The translations under genes and the position numbers were made by a program. Shown piece by piece: positions 51,328 through 60,056 of a stretch of 64,000 nt of DNA. Position 1 is the stretch's first letter. Every line of letters starts with the position of its first letter. Source of the stretch: Halosimplex carlsbadense 2-9-1 (GTDB lineage Archaea; Halobacteriota; Halobacteria; Halobacteriales; Haloarculaceae); contig NZ_AOIU01000018.1 of the NCBI RefSeq assembly GCF_000337455.1, positions 124,001 through 188,000 on the forward strand, given 5' to 3'. A model generated the notes under the pieces. The model was not told where the DNA came from. It worked only from the letters and a program-made list of their open reading frames with translations, and ran no database searches.

Positions 51328-52881
51328 ATGGCAGGTCTATCGGGACGGGCGGACGGCGAGTCGGTGACAGTCGTCGGCGGCGGCGTCGGCGGCCTCTCGA
51401 CGGCGGCGTACCTCGCCGACGCCGGCGCGGACGTGACGCTCGTGGAGAAAAACGACCAGCTGGGCGGCCGAGCCAGCCGCCTCGAAGCCGAGGGCTTCCG
51501 CTTCGACATGGGTCCCTCGTGGTACCTCATGCCCGACGTGTTCGAGCGCTTTTTCGGCCACTTCGGGAAGGCCCCGAGCGACTACTACGAACTGGAGCGG
51601 CTCGACCCCCACTACCGGATCTTCTTCAAGAACGAAGGGCCCGCAGCGGGCGACGGCGAACAGATCGACATCGCGGCCGACCGGTCGAAAAACCGGGAGC
51701 TGTTCGAGTCCATCGAACCCGGCGCGGGCGAGGCGTTCGACGAGTACCTCGCGACCAGCGAACGCCACTACGAGACGGCGATGGAGAAGTTCGTCTACGA
51801 GGACCGCTCGAAGCTCCGGGACTGGGTGGACCTCGACGTGATGCGCGCGGCGCCCATCGGGATCAAGCTCATGCGCTCGATGCAGGGCCACGTGGACAAC
51901 TACTTCGAGAACCCCAAGCTCCAGCAGATCATGCAGTACACGCTGGTGTTTCTGGGCGGCTCGCCCCGCAACACGCCGGCGCTGTACAACATGATGAGCC
52001 ACGTCGACTTCAACATGGGCGTGTACTACCCCGTCGCGAACGAGGCCGACGACGAGGGGAACCACCCGGGCGGCATCGGCATCGTCGTCGACGCGTTCGT
52101 CGACCTCTGCCGTGAACTCGGCGTCGACTTCGAGACGGGCGTCGAGGTCGACGAGATCACCCGGCGCAAGCGCGGGTTCCTCGTCGTCGACGAAGCGGGC
52201 GAGGAGCGCCGACCCGACCGCGTGGTCGTCAACGCCGACTACGCCCACGCCGAGCAGGAGTTGCTGCCCGAACACGAGCGGCAGTACGACGCCGGCTACT
52301 GGGACGACCGCACGTACGCCCCCTCGGCGTACCTCCTCTATCTCGGCGTCGAGGGCGACGTGCCCGAACTGGCCCACCACACGCTGGTGCTCCCGGACGA
52401 CTGGGACCCGCACTTCGCGGAGATCTTCGACGACCCCGCCTGGCCGGACGAGCCGGCCTACTACCTGTGTGTCCCCTCGAAGACCGACGACACGGTCGCG
52501 CCGGAGGGCCACAGCAACCTGTTCGCCCTCGTGCCCATCGCGCCCGGGCTGGAGGACTCGCCCGCACAGCGCGAGCGCTTCCGGGAGCAGATCCTCGACG
52601 ACGTGGCCGAGCACGCAGGGACCGACCTCCGGGACCGCATCGTCTTCGAGGAGGAGTTCTGCGTCTCGGACTTCGTCGACCGCTACAACGCGACGCAAGG
52701 GACGGCGCTGGGGCTCGCCCACACTCTCCGCCAGACCGCGCTGCTGCGGCCGCCGAACCGCTCGGACGCCGTCGACGGTCTCTACTTCACCGGGTCGTTC
52801 ACGACGCCGGGGATCGGCGTCCCGATGTGCCTGATCAGCGGTCAGCACACCGCACAGGCGCTCGTCGATGACGTGAACTAA
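51328..52881 (+). CDS. crtD: Carotenoid 3,4-desaturase (CrtI/CrtD family)
   Basis: A 517-residue FAD enzyme of the phytoene-desaturase family. The dinucleotide motif is VTVVGGGVGGLSTAAYLADAGADVTLVEKNDQLGGRA, with FDMGPSWYLMPDVFERFF, and the C-terminal FAD motif YFTGSFTTPGIGVPMCLISGQHTAQ. Its position directly before a lycopene elongase and a CruF-type hydratase identifies it as the 3,4-desaturase of bacterioruberin synthesis rather than a general phytoene desaturase. Sixteen bases separate it from the next gene, so the three form one operon. Confidence 0.9.
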   Translation: MAGLSGRADGESVTVVGGGVGGLSTAAYLADAGADVTLVEKNDQLGGRASRLEAEGFRFDMGPSWYLMPDVFERFFGHFGKAPSDYYELERLDPHYRIFFKNEGPAAGDGEQIDIAADRSKNRELFESIEPGAGEAFDEYLATSERHYETAMEKFVYEDRSKLRDWVDLDVMRAAPIGIKLMRSMQGHVDNYFENPKLQQIMQYTLVFLGGSPRNTPALYNMMSHVDFNMGVYYPVANEADDEGNHPGGIGIVVDAFVDLCRELGVDFETGVEVDEITRRKRGFLVVDEAGEERRPDRVVVNADYAHAEQELLPEHERQYDAGYWDDRTYAPSAYLLYLGVEGDVPELAHHTLVLPDDWDPHFAEIFDDPAWPDEPAYYLCVPSKTDDTVAPEGHSNLFALVPIAPGLEDSPAQRERFREQILDDVAEHAGTDLRDRIVFEEEFCVSDFVDRYNATQGTALGLAHTLRQTALLRPPNRSDAVDGLYFTGSFTTPGIGVPMCLISGQHTAQALVDDVN

Positions 52882-52897
52882 AGCCGCTCGACCGAGT

Positions 52898-53791
52898 ATG
52901 TCCGACGACGCGATGGCCTCGCTGACCGCCCGCCTCGGCTCGCTCGCGCCCCCCGACACCACCGTCGGGTATCTCCTGCGCCTCTCCCGGCCGCGCTTCT
53001 GGCTGTATCTGGCCGGCCCGGCGATGGTCGGGACCGTCTTCGCCGCGACGACGACCGCCGACCTGTTCACGCCGCTGACGGTCGGCCTCGCCCTCTACTT
53101 CCTGCTCCCCGCGAACGTCTTCCTCTACGGCGTCAACGACGTGTTCGACGCCGATATCGACGAGGAGAACCCGAAGAAGGAGGGCAAGGAAGTGCGTTAC
53201 CGGGGGGACCGCGCCGTCGTCGCCGCGGTGCTGGCGGGCGGCGTCCTCGGGATCGCGATACTGCCGCTCCTGCCGACGGAGGCCGTCTTCGCGATGCTGG
53301 CCTTCCTCGCGCTGTCGGTCCAGTACAGCGCGCCGCCGTTCCGGTTCAAGACGACACCGTTCCTCGACTCGCTGTCGAACGGGCTGTACGTCCTCCCGGG
53401 CGTCGTCGCCTACGCGACCGTCGCCGGCGCGTTCCCGCCGACGCTGGCCGTCGTCGGCGCGTGGCTGTGGACGATGGCGATGCACACGTTCTCGGCCGTC
53501 CCGGACATCCGACCGGACCGCGCGGCCGGCATCCGGACGACCGCGACCGTCCTCGGCGAGGGGGCCACCTACGCCTACTGCGCGGTCGTCTGGGCGAGCG
53601 CCGCCGCGGTGTTCTGGACGGTCCACCCCTACTGGGGCGGCCTGCTCGCCGTCTACCCGGTCTTCACCGCCGCCGTCGCGCTGACAGACGTGTCGGTCGA
53701 CCGCGCCTACTGGTGGTTCCCCGTCCTGAACACCGCCGTCGGGACGCTACTGACGATGGGTGGCCTCTGGGTGATCGTCTATGGCGCCTGA
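52898..53791 (+). CDS. lyeJ: Lycopene elongase/hydratase (UbiA family prenyltransferase)
   Basis: A 297-residue polytopic UbiA-type prenyltransferase that adds C5 units to lycopene ends on the way to C50 bacterioruberin. The first Asp-rich motif is NDVFDADIDEENPKKEG and the second DIRPDRAAGIRTTATVLG, both with the acidic residues needed for Mg-diphosphate. Hydrophobic segments fill the rest. Its last codons overlap the start of cruF by 11 bases. Lies between crtD and cruF exactly as in Haloarcula-type clusters. Confidence 0.9.
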   Translation: MSDDAMASLTARLGSLAPPDTTVGYLLRLSRPRFWLYLAGPAMVGTVFAATTTADLFTPLTVGLALYFLLPANVFLYGVNDVFDADIDEENPKKEGKEVRYRGDRAVVAAVLAGGVLGIAILPLLPTEAVFAMLAFLALSVQYSAPPFRFKTTPFLDSLSNGLYVLPGVVAYATVAGAFPPTLAVVGAWLWTMAMHTFSAVPDIRPDRAAGIRTTATVLGEGATYAYCAVVWASAAAVFWTVHPYWGGLLAVYPVFTAAVALTDVSVDRAYWWFPVLNTAVGTLLTMGGLWVIVYGA

Positions 53792-54704
53792 CTGGGTCGA
53801 GTCGTCCGGCTGGCCCGCGCCCGGCGCGCTCGACCGCGACAGCGTCGAGGCCCGCCTCGACCGGCTCGTCCGGACCAACCGCTTCACCATCGCCGTCGTC
53901 TTCCCCGTCACCGGCGCCGTCCTCCTGCTCGCCAGCGCGCTCGGGTGGTTCGCCCCCGCGGTCGAGGCGCTCCCGCCGGCGCTCGCGGATCCGCTCGCGT
54001 GGGTGCCCGACGCGCTGGCGTTCAACCCCTGGCTCGTCCTCGTGGGCGTCGCCGTGATGCGCCTGCCGCTCGTGGCGGGGGTCGCGCCGCTGGTCGACCG
54101 GAAGGCGACCGCGGCGTTGCTCGCGCTCGCGGCCTACGCGTACGGGATCGAGTTCGTCGGCGTCACGACGGGGTGGCCCTACGGCGCCTTCGAGTACGGC
54201 GTCGCCCTCGGCCCGATGGCCGGCGGCGTCCCGCTCGCGCTGCCCGTGTTTTTCTTCCCGCTCGTACTCAACAGCTACCTGCTCTGCCTGCTGTTGCTGG
54301 GCGATCTGGCGCGCTCGCCGTGGGTTCGCCTCCCGGTCGTCGTCGCGACGGTGGTCGGGATCGACCTGGTGTTGGACCCGGGCGCCGTCGCGCTGGGGTT
54401 CTGGGCGTACGACGGCGGCGGCGCCTTCTACGGCGTCCCCTGGAGCAACTACGCCGGCTGGGTCCTCTCGGCGACCCTCGCCGTCGGCGCTTTCGACTGG
54501 GGGCTGGACCGGGCGGCGCTGCTCGCGCGGCTGGACGACTGTCCGTTCATGCTCGACGACATGGTGAGCTTCGTGATCCTCTGGGGCGGCGTCAACGCCG
54601 CCTTCGGCAACTGGGCGCCGGTGGCGCTCGCGAGCGTGTTCGCCGCCGGGCTCGTCGTCACCGACCGTTTCGACGTGCCGACGCGGCCGCGGTGGGTGAC
54701 GTAG
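53781..54704 (+). CDS. cruF: C50 carotenoid hydratase CruF (DUF422 family)
   Basis: A 307-residue membrane protein with about eight hydrophobic segments, in the family of CruF/bisanhydrobacterioruberin hydratase. Typical elements include YAYGIEFVGVTTGWPYGAFEY, PVFFFPLVLNSYLLCLLLL, VVGIDLVLDPGAVALGFWAYDGGGAFYGVPWSNYAGW. It adds water to the terminal double bonds of bisanhydrobacterioruberin, giving bacterioruberin. The 11-base overlap with the preceding gene implies coupled translation. Confidence 0.9.
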   Translation: MAPDWVESSGWPAPGALDRDSVEARLDRLVRTNRFTIAVVFPVTGAVLLLASALGWFAPAVEALPPALADPLAWVPDALAFNPWLVLVGVAVMRLPLVAGVAPLVDRKATAALLALAAYAYGIEFVGVTTGWPYGAFEYGVALGPMAGGVPLALPVFFFPLVLNSYLLCLLLLGDLARSPWVRLPVVVATVVGIDLVLDPGAVALGFWAYDGGGAFYGVPWSNYAGWVLSATLAVGAFDWGLDRAALLARLDDCPFMLDDMVSFVILWGGVNAAFGNWAPVALASVFAAGLVVTDRFDVPTRPRWVT

Positions 54705-54756
54705 TCACTCCGAGCGGGGCGTCGACCGCAAGACGGCGGCGTTGGCCCGCCGCGGG

Positions 54757-55413
54757 TTAGCCGCAGATATCGTGGAGACGGTCGAGCGAGTCGATGTCCC
54801 ACGTCGGCCAGACGTTCAGGTCCCAGTCGCTGCGGTGGGGGCGGCGGATGAACGCCGAGTCGATGCCGGCGTTCTCGGCGGCCCGGATGTCGGACTCGTT
54901 GTCGCCGACGTACAGCGCCGACTCGGCATCCAGGTCTGAGAGCGCCCGCTCGATGTAGTGGGGGTGGGGCTTCCGGAGGGTGAGGCTCTCGACGGTCGCC
55001 TCGCGGCCGTAGGCGGTGTCGAAGTGGGCCCCGAGGTCGAAGTGGTCGAGCAGGAAATCCACCGTCTCCTGCTGGTTCGAGCTGACGATCCCCGTCGCTA
55101 CGTCGAGGTCCGCCACCGTGTCGATGTCCCCGTAGGGGGTCTTCCGTCCCGCGCGCGCTTCGTCCTGCTGTGCGCCCGAGACCGTGCTGTCGCGGGCGCG
55201 CCAGAACTGCGCCGGCTCGAAGCCGTAGGTATCGCAGACGCTGTTCACTTGTTCGGGCGTCGCTCCGATCGTCATGTCCTCGACGTGGTCGGGGTCCGGG
55301 TCGGACACACCGAACTGCGCGAACGTCTCCTCGGTCGCCTCCTGGAGGACGTCGAACTGCGTTCGGCCCACGAGGACACCGTCGTTGTCGAATACGACGG
55401 TATCGTACGTCAT
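54757..55413 (-). CDS. HAD superfamily hydrolase (phosphatase)
   Basis: A 218-residue HAD phosphatase with subclass I cap. Motif 1 is VVFDNDGVLVGRTQFDVL, the nucleophile/acid pair being DND; motif 2 is ATGIVSSNQQET; motif 3 Lys is in TLRKPHPHYI; motif 4 is LYVGDNESDIRAAENAGI. It is most like phosphoglycolate phosphatase-type enzymes; substrate unknown. ATGs at 55413 and 55422 are both possible; the first gives MTYDTVVFDNDG, the usual short start. Confidence 0.9.
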   Translation of the reverse strand: MTYDTVVFDNDGVLVGRTQFDVLQEATEETFAQFGVSDPDPDHVEDMTIGATPEQVNSVCDTYGFEPAQFWRARDSTVSGAQQDEARAGRKTPYGDIDTVADLDVATGIVSSNQQETVDFLLDHFDLGAHFDTAYGREATVESLTLRKPHPHYIERALSDLDAESALYVGDNESDIRAAENAGIDSAFIRRPHRSDWDLNVWPTWDIDSLDRLHDICG

Positions 55414-55555
55414 ACCCTCCATCTGTGGCCCGCGGCTAAATGGTTTCCGGCCGCGGTATCTCCCGCGAGAGCACGCCCCGCGATGCGTTGCCGGCGAAAT
55501 ACCGCGACGGCGGTAGAACTTTGTGATGGAGTCTCATGGGTGGGTATGTATCGCA

Positions 55556-55828
55556 ATGCAACCGTGCCAAAACTGTCAGGCGGTCATCGACGAGTACACC
55601 CTGGACAAACAACTCGAACCCCTACGCGAGCTGACAGTCGACGACTTCAACGTGTGTGGCGACTGCGTGACGATCGCCGACGACGCGTGCGTGGAGTGCG
55701 GCGGCGCGGTCTACGTCCCCCGGAGCGCGGACGCCAGACCGGACTTCTGCCCGGCGTGTCGGTCCGACCGCATCGAGCGGACCGGCCGGGACCCCGGTTG
55801 GCACCTCGAATCCCCCTCGACGACCTGA
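55556..55828 (+). CDS. Small double zinc-ribbon protein
   Basis: A 90-residue Cys-rich protein. Four CxxC pairs are visible: PCQNCQ at the N-terminus, VCGDC, ACVECGG and FCPACRSD, enough for two zinc sites. The start at 55556 (MQPCQNCQAVIDEYTL) is preferred because the frame upstream adds only unconserved residues. It ends shortly before the acetyltransferase gene, about 60 bases, possibly co-transcribed. A nucleic-acid or protein-binding role is likely but unproven. Confidence 0.7.
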   Translation: MQPCQNCQAVIDEYTLDKQLEPLRELTVDDFNVCGDCVTIADDACVECGGAVYVPRSADARPDFCPACRSDRIERTGRDPGWHLESPSTT

Positions 55829-55888
55829 CGGCGGACGAGGGCCGTTCGAACGGGCGATTTTTTGCCCATCGCTTCCGACAGCCGAGTC

Positions 55889-56419
55889 ATGCCCGGACCG
55901 GTCTTCGTCGAGGGCGAGACGGTCGACCTGCGAACCATCGAACGCGAGGACGCCGAGTTCCTCCGGGAACTGTCACACCACCCGCGCGTCCGGGGGTACG
56001 CCGGCCCGGACGCGCCGGCCAGCGGCGAGGCCTACGAGTCGGACCTGCTGGATCGGATCGCACGCGACGACGCCGTGGAGTTGCTGATCTGCGACGGCGA
56101 CCAGCGGGTCGGCGACGTGTCCCTGGCCCCCATCGACGACCGTCGCGGCTGGGCCAACCTCGGTTACGCCGTCCACCCGGACTGCCAGGGCAACGGCTAC
56201 GCGACCGAAGCGGCGCGGCTGGTCGTCGATCACGGCTTCGACGAGCGTCGGCTCCACCGGATCTCGGCGACCGTCCACGCCGGCAACGAGGCCTCCAAGC
56301 GAGTCGTCGAGAAACTGGGGTTCGTCCGCGAGGGCACCAAGCGCGACGACGACTTCGTCGACGGCGAGTACGTCGACCGCGAGGTGTACGCCGTCCTCCG
56401 CGAGGAGTGGGACGGGTAG
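55889..56419 (+). CDS. GNAT family N-acetyltransferase (RimJ/RimL type)
   Basis: A 176-residue acetyltransferase. The acetyl-CoA pyrophosphate loop is HPDCQGNGYATEAARLVVDHGF, preceded by strand WANLGYAV, and followed by RISATVHAGNEASKRVVEKLGFVREGTKRDDDFVDGEYVDREVYAVL, the classic RimJ/RimL ending. It starts at the ATG at 55889; an in-frame TTG lies nine codons upstream. The acceptor, a protein N-terminus or small molecule, is unknown. Confidence 0.92.
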   Translation: MPGPVFVEGETVDLRTIEREDAEFLRELSHHPRVRGYAGPDAPASGEAYESDLLDRIARDDAVELLICDGDQRVGDVSLAPIDDRRGWANLGYAVHPDCQGNGYATEAARLVVDHGFDERRLHRISATVHAGNEASKRVVEKLGFVREGTKRDDDFVDGEYVDREVYAVLREEWDG

Positions 56420-56519
56420 CGCCGACAGTCGATCTCTCGGGCGCCGACCGACGGGCGGCCGACCGCGGCCGGGGTTCGGAGACCCACCAGTTTTGTCCGT
56501 ACAGAACAAGTCCGAACCG

Positions 56520-56894
56520 ATGAGCGCCATCCGCCCGTCGGAGCTCGCCGCGCGACTCGAATCGGGATCGACCGAGCGTCCGCACGTCCTGGACATCCGC
56601 CCGACCGCGGCCTATCGGTCGGACGCGATCGACGGCAGCCGGAACCTCCCGGTGTACGACGAGCTACGGCGGGGTGACGACGAGGCGCTGCTGGACCGAC
56701 TGGACGAGGTGCCGGACGACCGAGACGTGGTCGTCGTGTGCAAGATGGGCATCGTCGCGAAGAAGGCCACCGCGCTGCTCGCCGACGAGGGATACGATGC
56801 GGCGACGCTGCTCGGCGGCATGAGCGGCTGGAACGGTTACCACGAGGGATCGCTGACCTACCGGCTCCGGTCGCTGCTCTGGCGGGTGCGGTAG
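56520..56894 (+). CDS. Rhodanese-like sulfurtransferase
   Basis: A 124-residue single-domain rhodanese. LDIRPTAAYRSDAIDGSRNLPVYD gives the substrate-side loop and VVVVCKMGIVAKKATALLADEGYDAATLLGGMSGWNGYHEG holds the catalytic Cys in the CKMGIV loop. A single domain like this carries persulfide sulfur for thiolation or detoxification. The start is the ATG at 56520. It lies among small enzyme genes without a clear pathway. Confidence 0.9.
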   Translation: MSAIRPSELAARLESGSTERPHVLDIRPTAAYRSDAIDGSRNLPVYDELRRGDDEALLDRLDEVPDDRDVVVVCKMGIVAKKATALLADEGYDAATLLGGMSGWNGYHEGSLTYRLRSLLWRVR

Positions 56895-56967
56895 GTCCCG
56901 ATCCGAGAAACCGGCGGACGTTGCGCTCGGCGGACGGTATTTCAGCGACCAGCGGCTAGCGAGGGCG

Positions 56968-58083
56968 ATGACGGATCTGTTCGACCCGCTGGAACTCCGG
57001 GACACGACCGTCCCGAACCGGCTGATGGTCTCGCCGATGTGCCAGTACTCCTGTGAAGCCCGCGACGGGCGCGCGACCGAGTGGCACCACGTCCACCTCG
57101 GCTCGCGGGCGGTGGGCGGCGCCGGCCTCGTGATGGCCGAGGCCACCGCCGTCGAGAAGCGCGGCCGGATCACCCCCGAAGACCTGGGCATCTGGAACGA
57201 CGACCAGGCCGACGCGCTCGCGCGGACGACGCGCTTCGTGAAAGAACAGGGCGCCGTGCCGGGCATCCAGCTTGCTCACGCCGGTCGCAAGGCCTCGAAG
57301 AGTCGGCCGTGGGAGGGGAGCGGTCCCCTGTACCCCGACGACGGCGGCTGGGAGGTCATCGGCCCGAGCGGCGAGCCGTGGCCCTACGAGGACGACGGCG
57401 AGCGCGTCGACGGGCCGCCGACACGCGAGATGGACCAGGGCGACATCGAGCAGGTCATCGACTCGTTCCGCAGCGCCGCCGAGCGCGCCCGCGACGCCGG
57501 CTTCGAGGTCGCGGAGGTCCACGCCGCCCACGGGTACCTCCTCCACGAGTTCCTCTCGCCGGTGACCAACCACCGCGAGGGCGACTACGGCGGCGACTTC
57601 GAGGGCCGCACCCGCCTCACGCGGGAGGTCACCGAGGCGGTGCGGGAGGTGTGGCCCGACGGCAAGCCCGTGTTCGTCCGGATCTCCGGCACCGACTGGT
57701 TCGACGACCGCGAGTCGTGGACCGCCGAGCAGTCCGCGCGCCTCGCCGACCGACTCGCCGGGATCGGCGCCGACCTCGTCGACGTGTCCAGCGGCGGGAT
57801 CGCGCCGGGATCGTGGCCCGAACAGGTCGGCCCGAACTACCAGCTTCCGCTGGCCGAGACGGTCCGGGAGGGGAGCGAGAGCGACATCGCGATCGGCACC
57901 GTCGGCGGGATCACGACGCCCGAACAGGCCCAGGCGGTCGTTGCCAACGGCCGCGCCGACCTCGCCATCGTCGGCCGGCAGTTCCTCCGCGACCCGTACT
58001 TCGGGCTGCGCGCCGCCGACGCGCTGGAGGCCACCGACGAGGTCACCGGTCCGCCCCAGTACCGGCGCGCGTTCGGGTTCTGA
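56968..58083 (+). CDS. Old yellow enzyme-like NADH:flavin oxidoreductase (YqjM type)
   Basis: A 371-residue FMN TIM-barrel enzyme. DPLELRDTTVPNRLMVSPMCQYSC is the classic start and the Cys binds near FMN; HVHLGSRAVGGAGLVMAEATAVEKRGRI, IQLAHAGRKASK, VAEVHAAHGYLLHEFLSPVTNHREGDYGG and the phosphate loops TVGGI and IVGRQFLRDPYF are all present. These reduce activated C=C bonds using NAD(P)H. The physiological substrate is unknown. The gene ends in a strong inverted repeat before a convergent gene. Confidence 0.93.
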   Translation: MTDLFDPLELRDTTVPNRLMVSPMCQYSCEARDGRATEWHHVHLGSRAVGGAGLVMAEATAVEKRGRITPEDLGIWNDDQADALARTTRFVKEQGAVPGIQLAHAGRKASKSRPWEGSGPLYPDDGGWEVIGPSGEPWPYEDDGERVDGPPTREMDQGDIEQVIDSFRSAAERARDAGFEVAEVHAAHGYLLHEFLSPVTNHREGDYGGDFEGRTRLTREVTEAVREVWPDGKPVFVRISGTDWFDDRESWTAEQSARLADRLAGIGADLVDVSSGGIAPGSWPEQVGPNYQLPLAETVREGSESDIAIGTVGGITTPEQAQAVVANGRADLAIVGRQFLRDPYFGLRAADALEATDEVTGPPQYRRAFGF

Positions 58084-58121
58084 GCGGGCGGGCGGCGAGC
58101 CGGAGCGGACGCACCCGGTTC

Positions 58122-58203
58122 ATACGGAGTATTGCAAGCGTTTACCGGGTCGACCGCACGCAGTCGTGCGGTCGATCCCGGAATGTCTTGCGATACTCCG
58201 TAT
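58122..58203. repeat. 82-base imperfect inverted repeat between convergent genes
   Basis: Outer arms ATACGGAGTATTGCAAG and CTTGCGATACTCCGTAT differ by one base; an inner stem CCGGGTCGACCGCAC pairs with GTGCGGTCGATCCCGG with one bulge. The apical loop is GCAGTC. The whole folds into one long hairpin. Its right end abuts the stop codon of the esterase gene. It may be a bidirectional terminator or a MITE-like palindromic insertion. Confidence 0.8.
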
Positions 58204-59222
58204 CAGTCGTCGACCCCGAACGCCCGTCGCAGGTCCGTCGCGATGTCGTCGACGGCCTCGTGAGCGCGCTCGACGCCCTCGCTTTCCGAGAGCATGCCGA
58301 CGAACCCGTGGACCATGTCCGGGTAGTTGCGAAAGCGGACCGAGACGCCGTCGCCGACCAGCTGACGGGCGTAGGCGATCCCGCCGTCGCGGAGCGGGTC
58401 GAACCCGGCCGTCACGACCGTCGCCGGCGGGACGCCCGAGCGGTCGTCCGCTCGCGAGGGGTCGGCGTAGGGGTTGCGCCGGTGTATCTCGCTGCCGTAG
58501 TAGCAGCGGTCGAACCAGCGGATATCGTCCTCGCTGATGACGTACCCGGCGTGTTCTCGCATCGACCGGTGGTCGTCGCGGATCCCCACGGCGGGGTAGA
58601 TCAGGCTCTGGTAGTCGATCTCGGGACCGTCGCGCTCGGCGGCCATCAGCGAGACCACCGCGGCGAGGGCGCCGCCGGCGCTGTCACCCGCCACGGCCAG
58701 CCGTCCGTCGCTGTCGAGGGCATCGGGGCCGGTGGCCGCCCACTCGACGGCTGCGTAGGCGTCCTCGACCGCCGCCGGGAACGGGTGTTCCGGCGCCAAC
58801 CGGTAGTCGACGGAGACGACTTCACAGCCGCTCTCGGCGGTGAGGTGTCGACAGAGCAGGTCGTGGCTGTCGAGCGAGCCCAGCACGAACCCGCCGCCGT
58901 GGTAGAAGACGACCGTCGGGTACGGGCCGGTGTTCGTCGGTCGGTAGCGGCGAATCGGGACCCCGCCGTCCGGGCCGGGGGCCGTCAGGTCGACCGCCGA
59001 TCCCACCGCCGGCGGGTCGGCGTCCTGCAGCCACAGGCCGAGTCGCTCCAGGAGACGGGCGCCGCGAGCGCCGAGCGTCGACAGCGCGACCGGCTGAAAC
59101 CGACGGCGCGTTCGCAGCACCGACTGCACGTCCGGGTGGGGTTCGTCGGCGGCCAGTCGCGGCCCGTCGGGGCCGGTCGTCCCGTCGACGTCGACGGTTC
59201 GGAGGAACGCTTCGGCGTCCAT
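58203..59222 (-). CDS. Alpha/beta hydrolase of the hormone-sensitive lipase family
   Basis: A 339-residue esterase/lipase-like protein. The oxyanion motif is VVFYHGGGFVLGS, the nucleophile elbow is VAGDSAGGALAAVVSL, and the catalytic acid and His are in VVTAGFDPLRDGG and YPDMVHGFVGM. The N-terminal cap region (about 100 residues) is as in archaeal carboxylesterases. The start is the ATG before DAEAFLRTVD. Substrate unknown; short-chain acyl esters are the usual test substrate. Confidence 0.93.
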   Translation of the reverse strand: MDAEAFLRTVDVDGTTGPDGPRLAADEPHPDVQSVLRTRRRFQPVALSTLGARGARLLERLGLWLQDADPPAVGSAVDLTAPGPDGGVPIRRYRPTNTGPYPTVVFYHGGGFVLGSLDSHDLLCRHLTAESGCEVVSVDYRLAPEHPFPAAVEDAYAAVEWAATGPDALDSDGRLAVAGDSAGGALAAVVSLMAAERDGPEIDYQSLIYPAVGIRDDHRSMREHAGYVISEDDIRWFDRCYYGSEIHRRNPYADPSRADDRSGVPPATVVTAGFDPLRDGGIAYARQLVGDGVSVRFRNYPDMVHGFVGMLSESEGVERAHEAVDDIATDLRRAFGVDD

Positions 59223-59381
59223 GACCGGCGGTGACGGACCGACCTGTCAATAGCGTACCGCTCCCGGTCGGGATAGGCAGGTCGAAGTGGGGCCAGCCGT
59301 AGAGTTCGCCGTGCGAGTCCGCCGACGGCGCGGGTCGCGACTCGGTCGACGCCCGGACGGGCGGCGCACCATCGATCCACC

Positions 59382-60038
59382 ATGACAGCGATCTCTCACA
59401 CCATCGGACAGGTCGTGACGGTCGCCGCCCGCGGCGGTCGCTCGGGCGCAGCGGACGGACTGCTGATACCGATCGGACAGCAACTGGCGGCCGACGCCGT
59501 CGACGCAGTCCTGGCGGTCGACCGGGCGACCGTCGACCTCGTACTGGCGGTCCGACAGCCGCTGGTGACGAAGTTCATGACTTCCGTCACGGGGATCGGA
59601 TCGGCGGCCAGCGTCGCGGTCCTGCTCGGACTGTTCTACCTGGCGGGCTGGAAGCGGGAGCTGGCCCTGGCCGGGGTCGCGCTCGTGCCGACCGGGCTCG
59701 TCGTCGTGGCGCTGATGGGCGCGGTCCAGCGGCCGTTCCCGCCGAGCCCGGTCTGTCTGACGGGCGACACCGGGATGGCGCCCCACTCGTTCCCGTCGGG
59801 CCACGCCGCCGCCGCGACGGTGTACGCGCTGGTCGCGCGCCGGTCGGAGCGCCTGCCGTTCGCGGCCGTCACCGGGCTGGCCGCGCTCGTCGCCGTCTCG
59901 CGGATCTACCTCGGTACCCACTACCTCAGCGACACCGTCGCCGGCGTCGCCATCGGCGTCGGGGGGTTCGCGCTCGCGCTCGTCCTGCTCGAACGGTTCG
60001 GGGACCGGCTGCCGGTGGCGTTCCCCGGCAACCATTAG
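59382..60038 (+). CDS. PAP2-type membrane phosphatase
   Basis: A 218-residue integral membrane phosphatase with about five helices. The motifs are APHSFPSGHAAAATVYAL (second) and SRIYLGTHYLSDTVAGVAIG (third, with the catalytic His and Asp). The first motif is partly altered: GAVQRPFPPSP keeps Arg-Pro, but the Lys expected earlier is not obvious. It probably dephosphorylates lipid or isoprenoid diphosphates. It is 18 bases from the following gene, so both are likely one transcript. Confidence 0.88.
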   Translation: MTAISHTIGQVVTVAARGGRSGAADGLLIPIGQQLAADAVDAVLAVDRATVDLVLAVRQPLVTKFMTSVTGIGSAASVAVLLGLFYLAGWKRELALAGVALVPTGLVVVALMGAVQRPFPPSPVCLTGDTGMAPHSFPSGHAAAATVYALVARRSERLPFAAVTGLAALVAVSRIYLGTHYLSDTVAGVAIGVGGFALALVLLERFGDRLPVAFPGNH

Positions 60039-60056
60039 GAGCGGGTAGTCCCAAGG

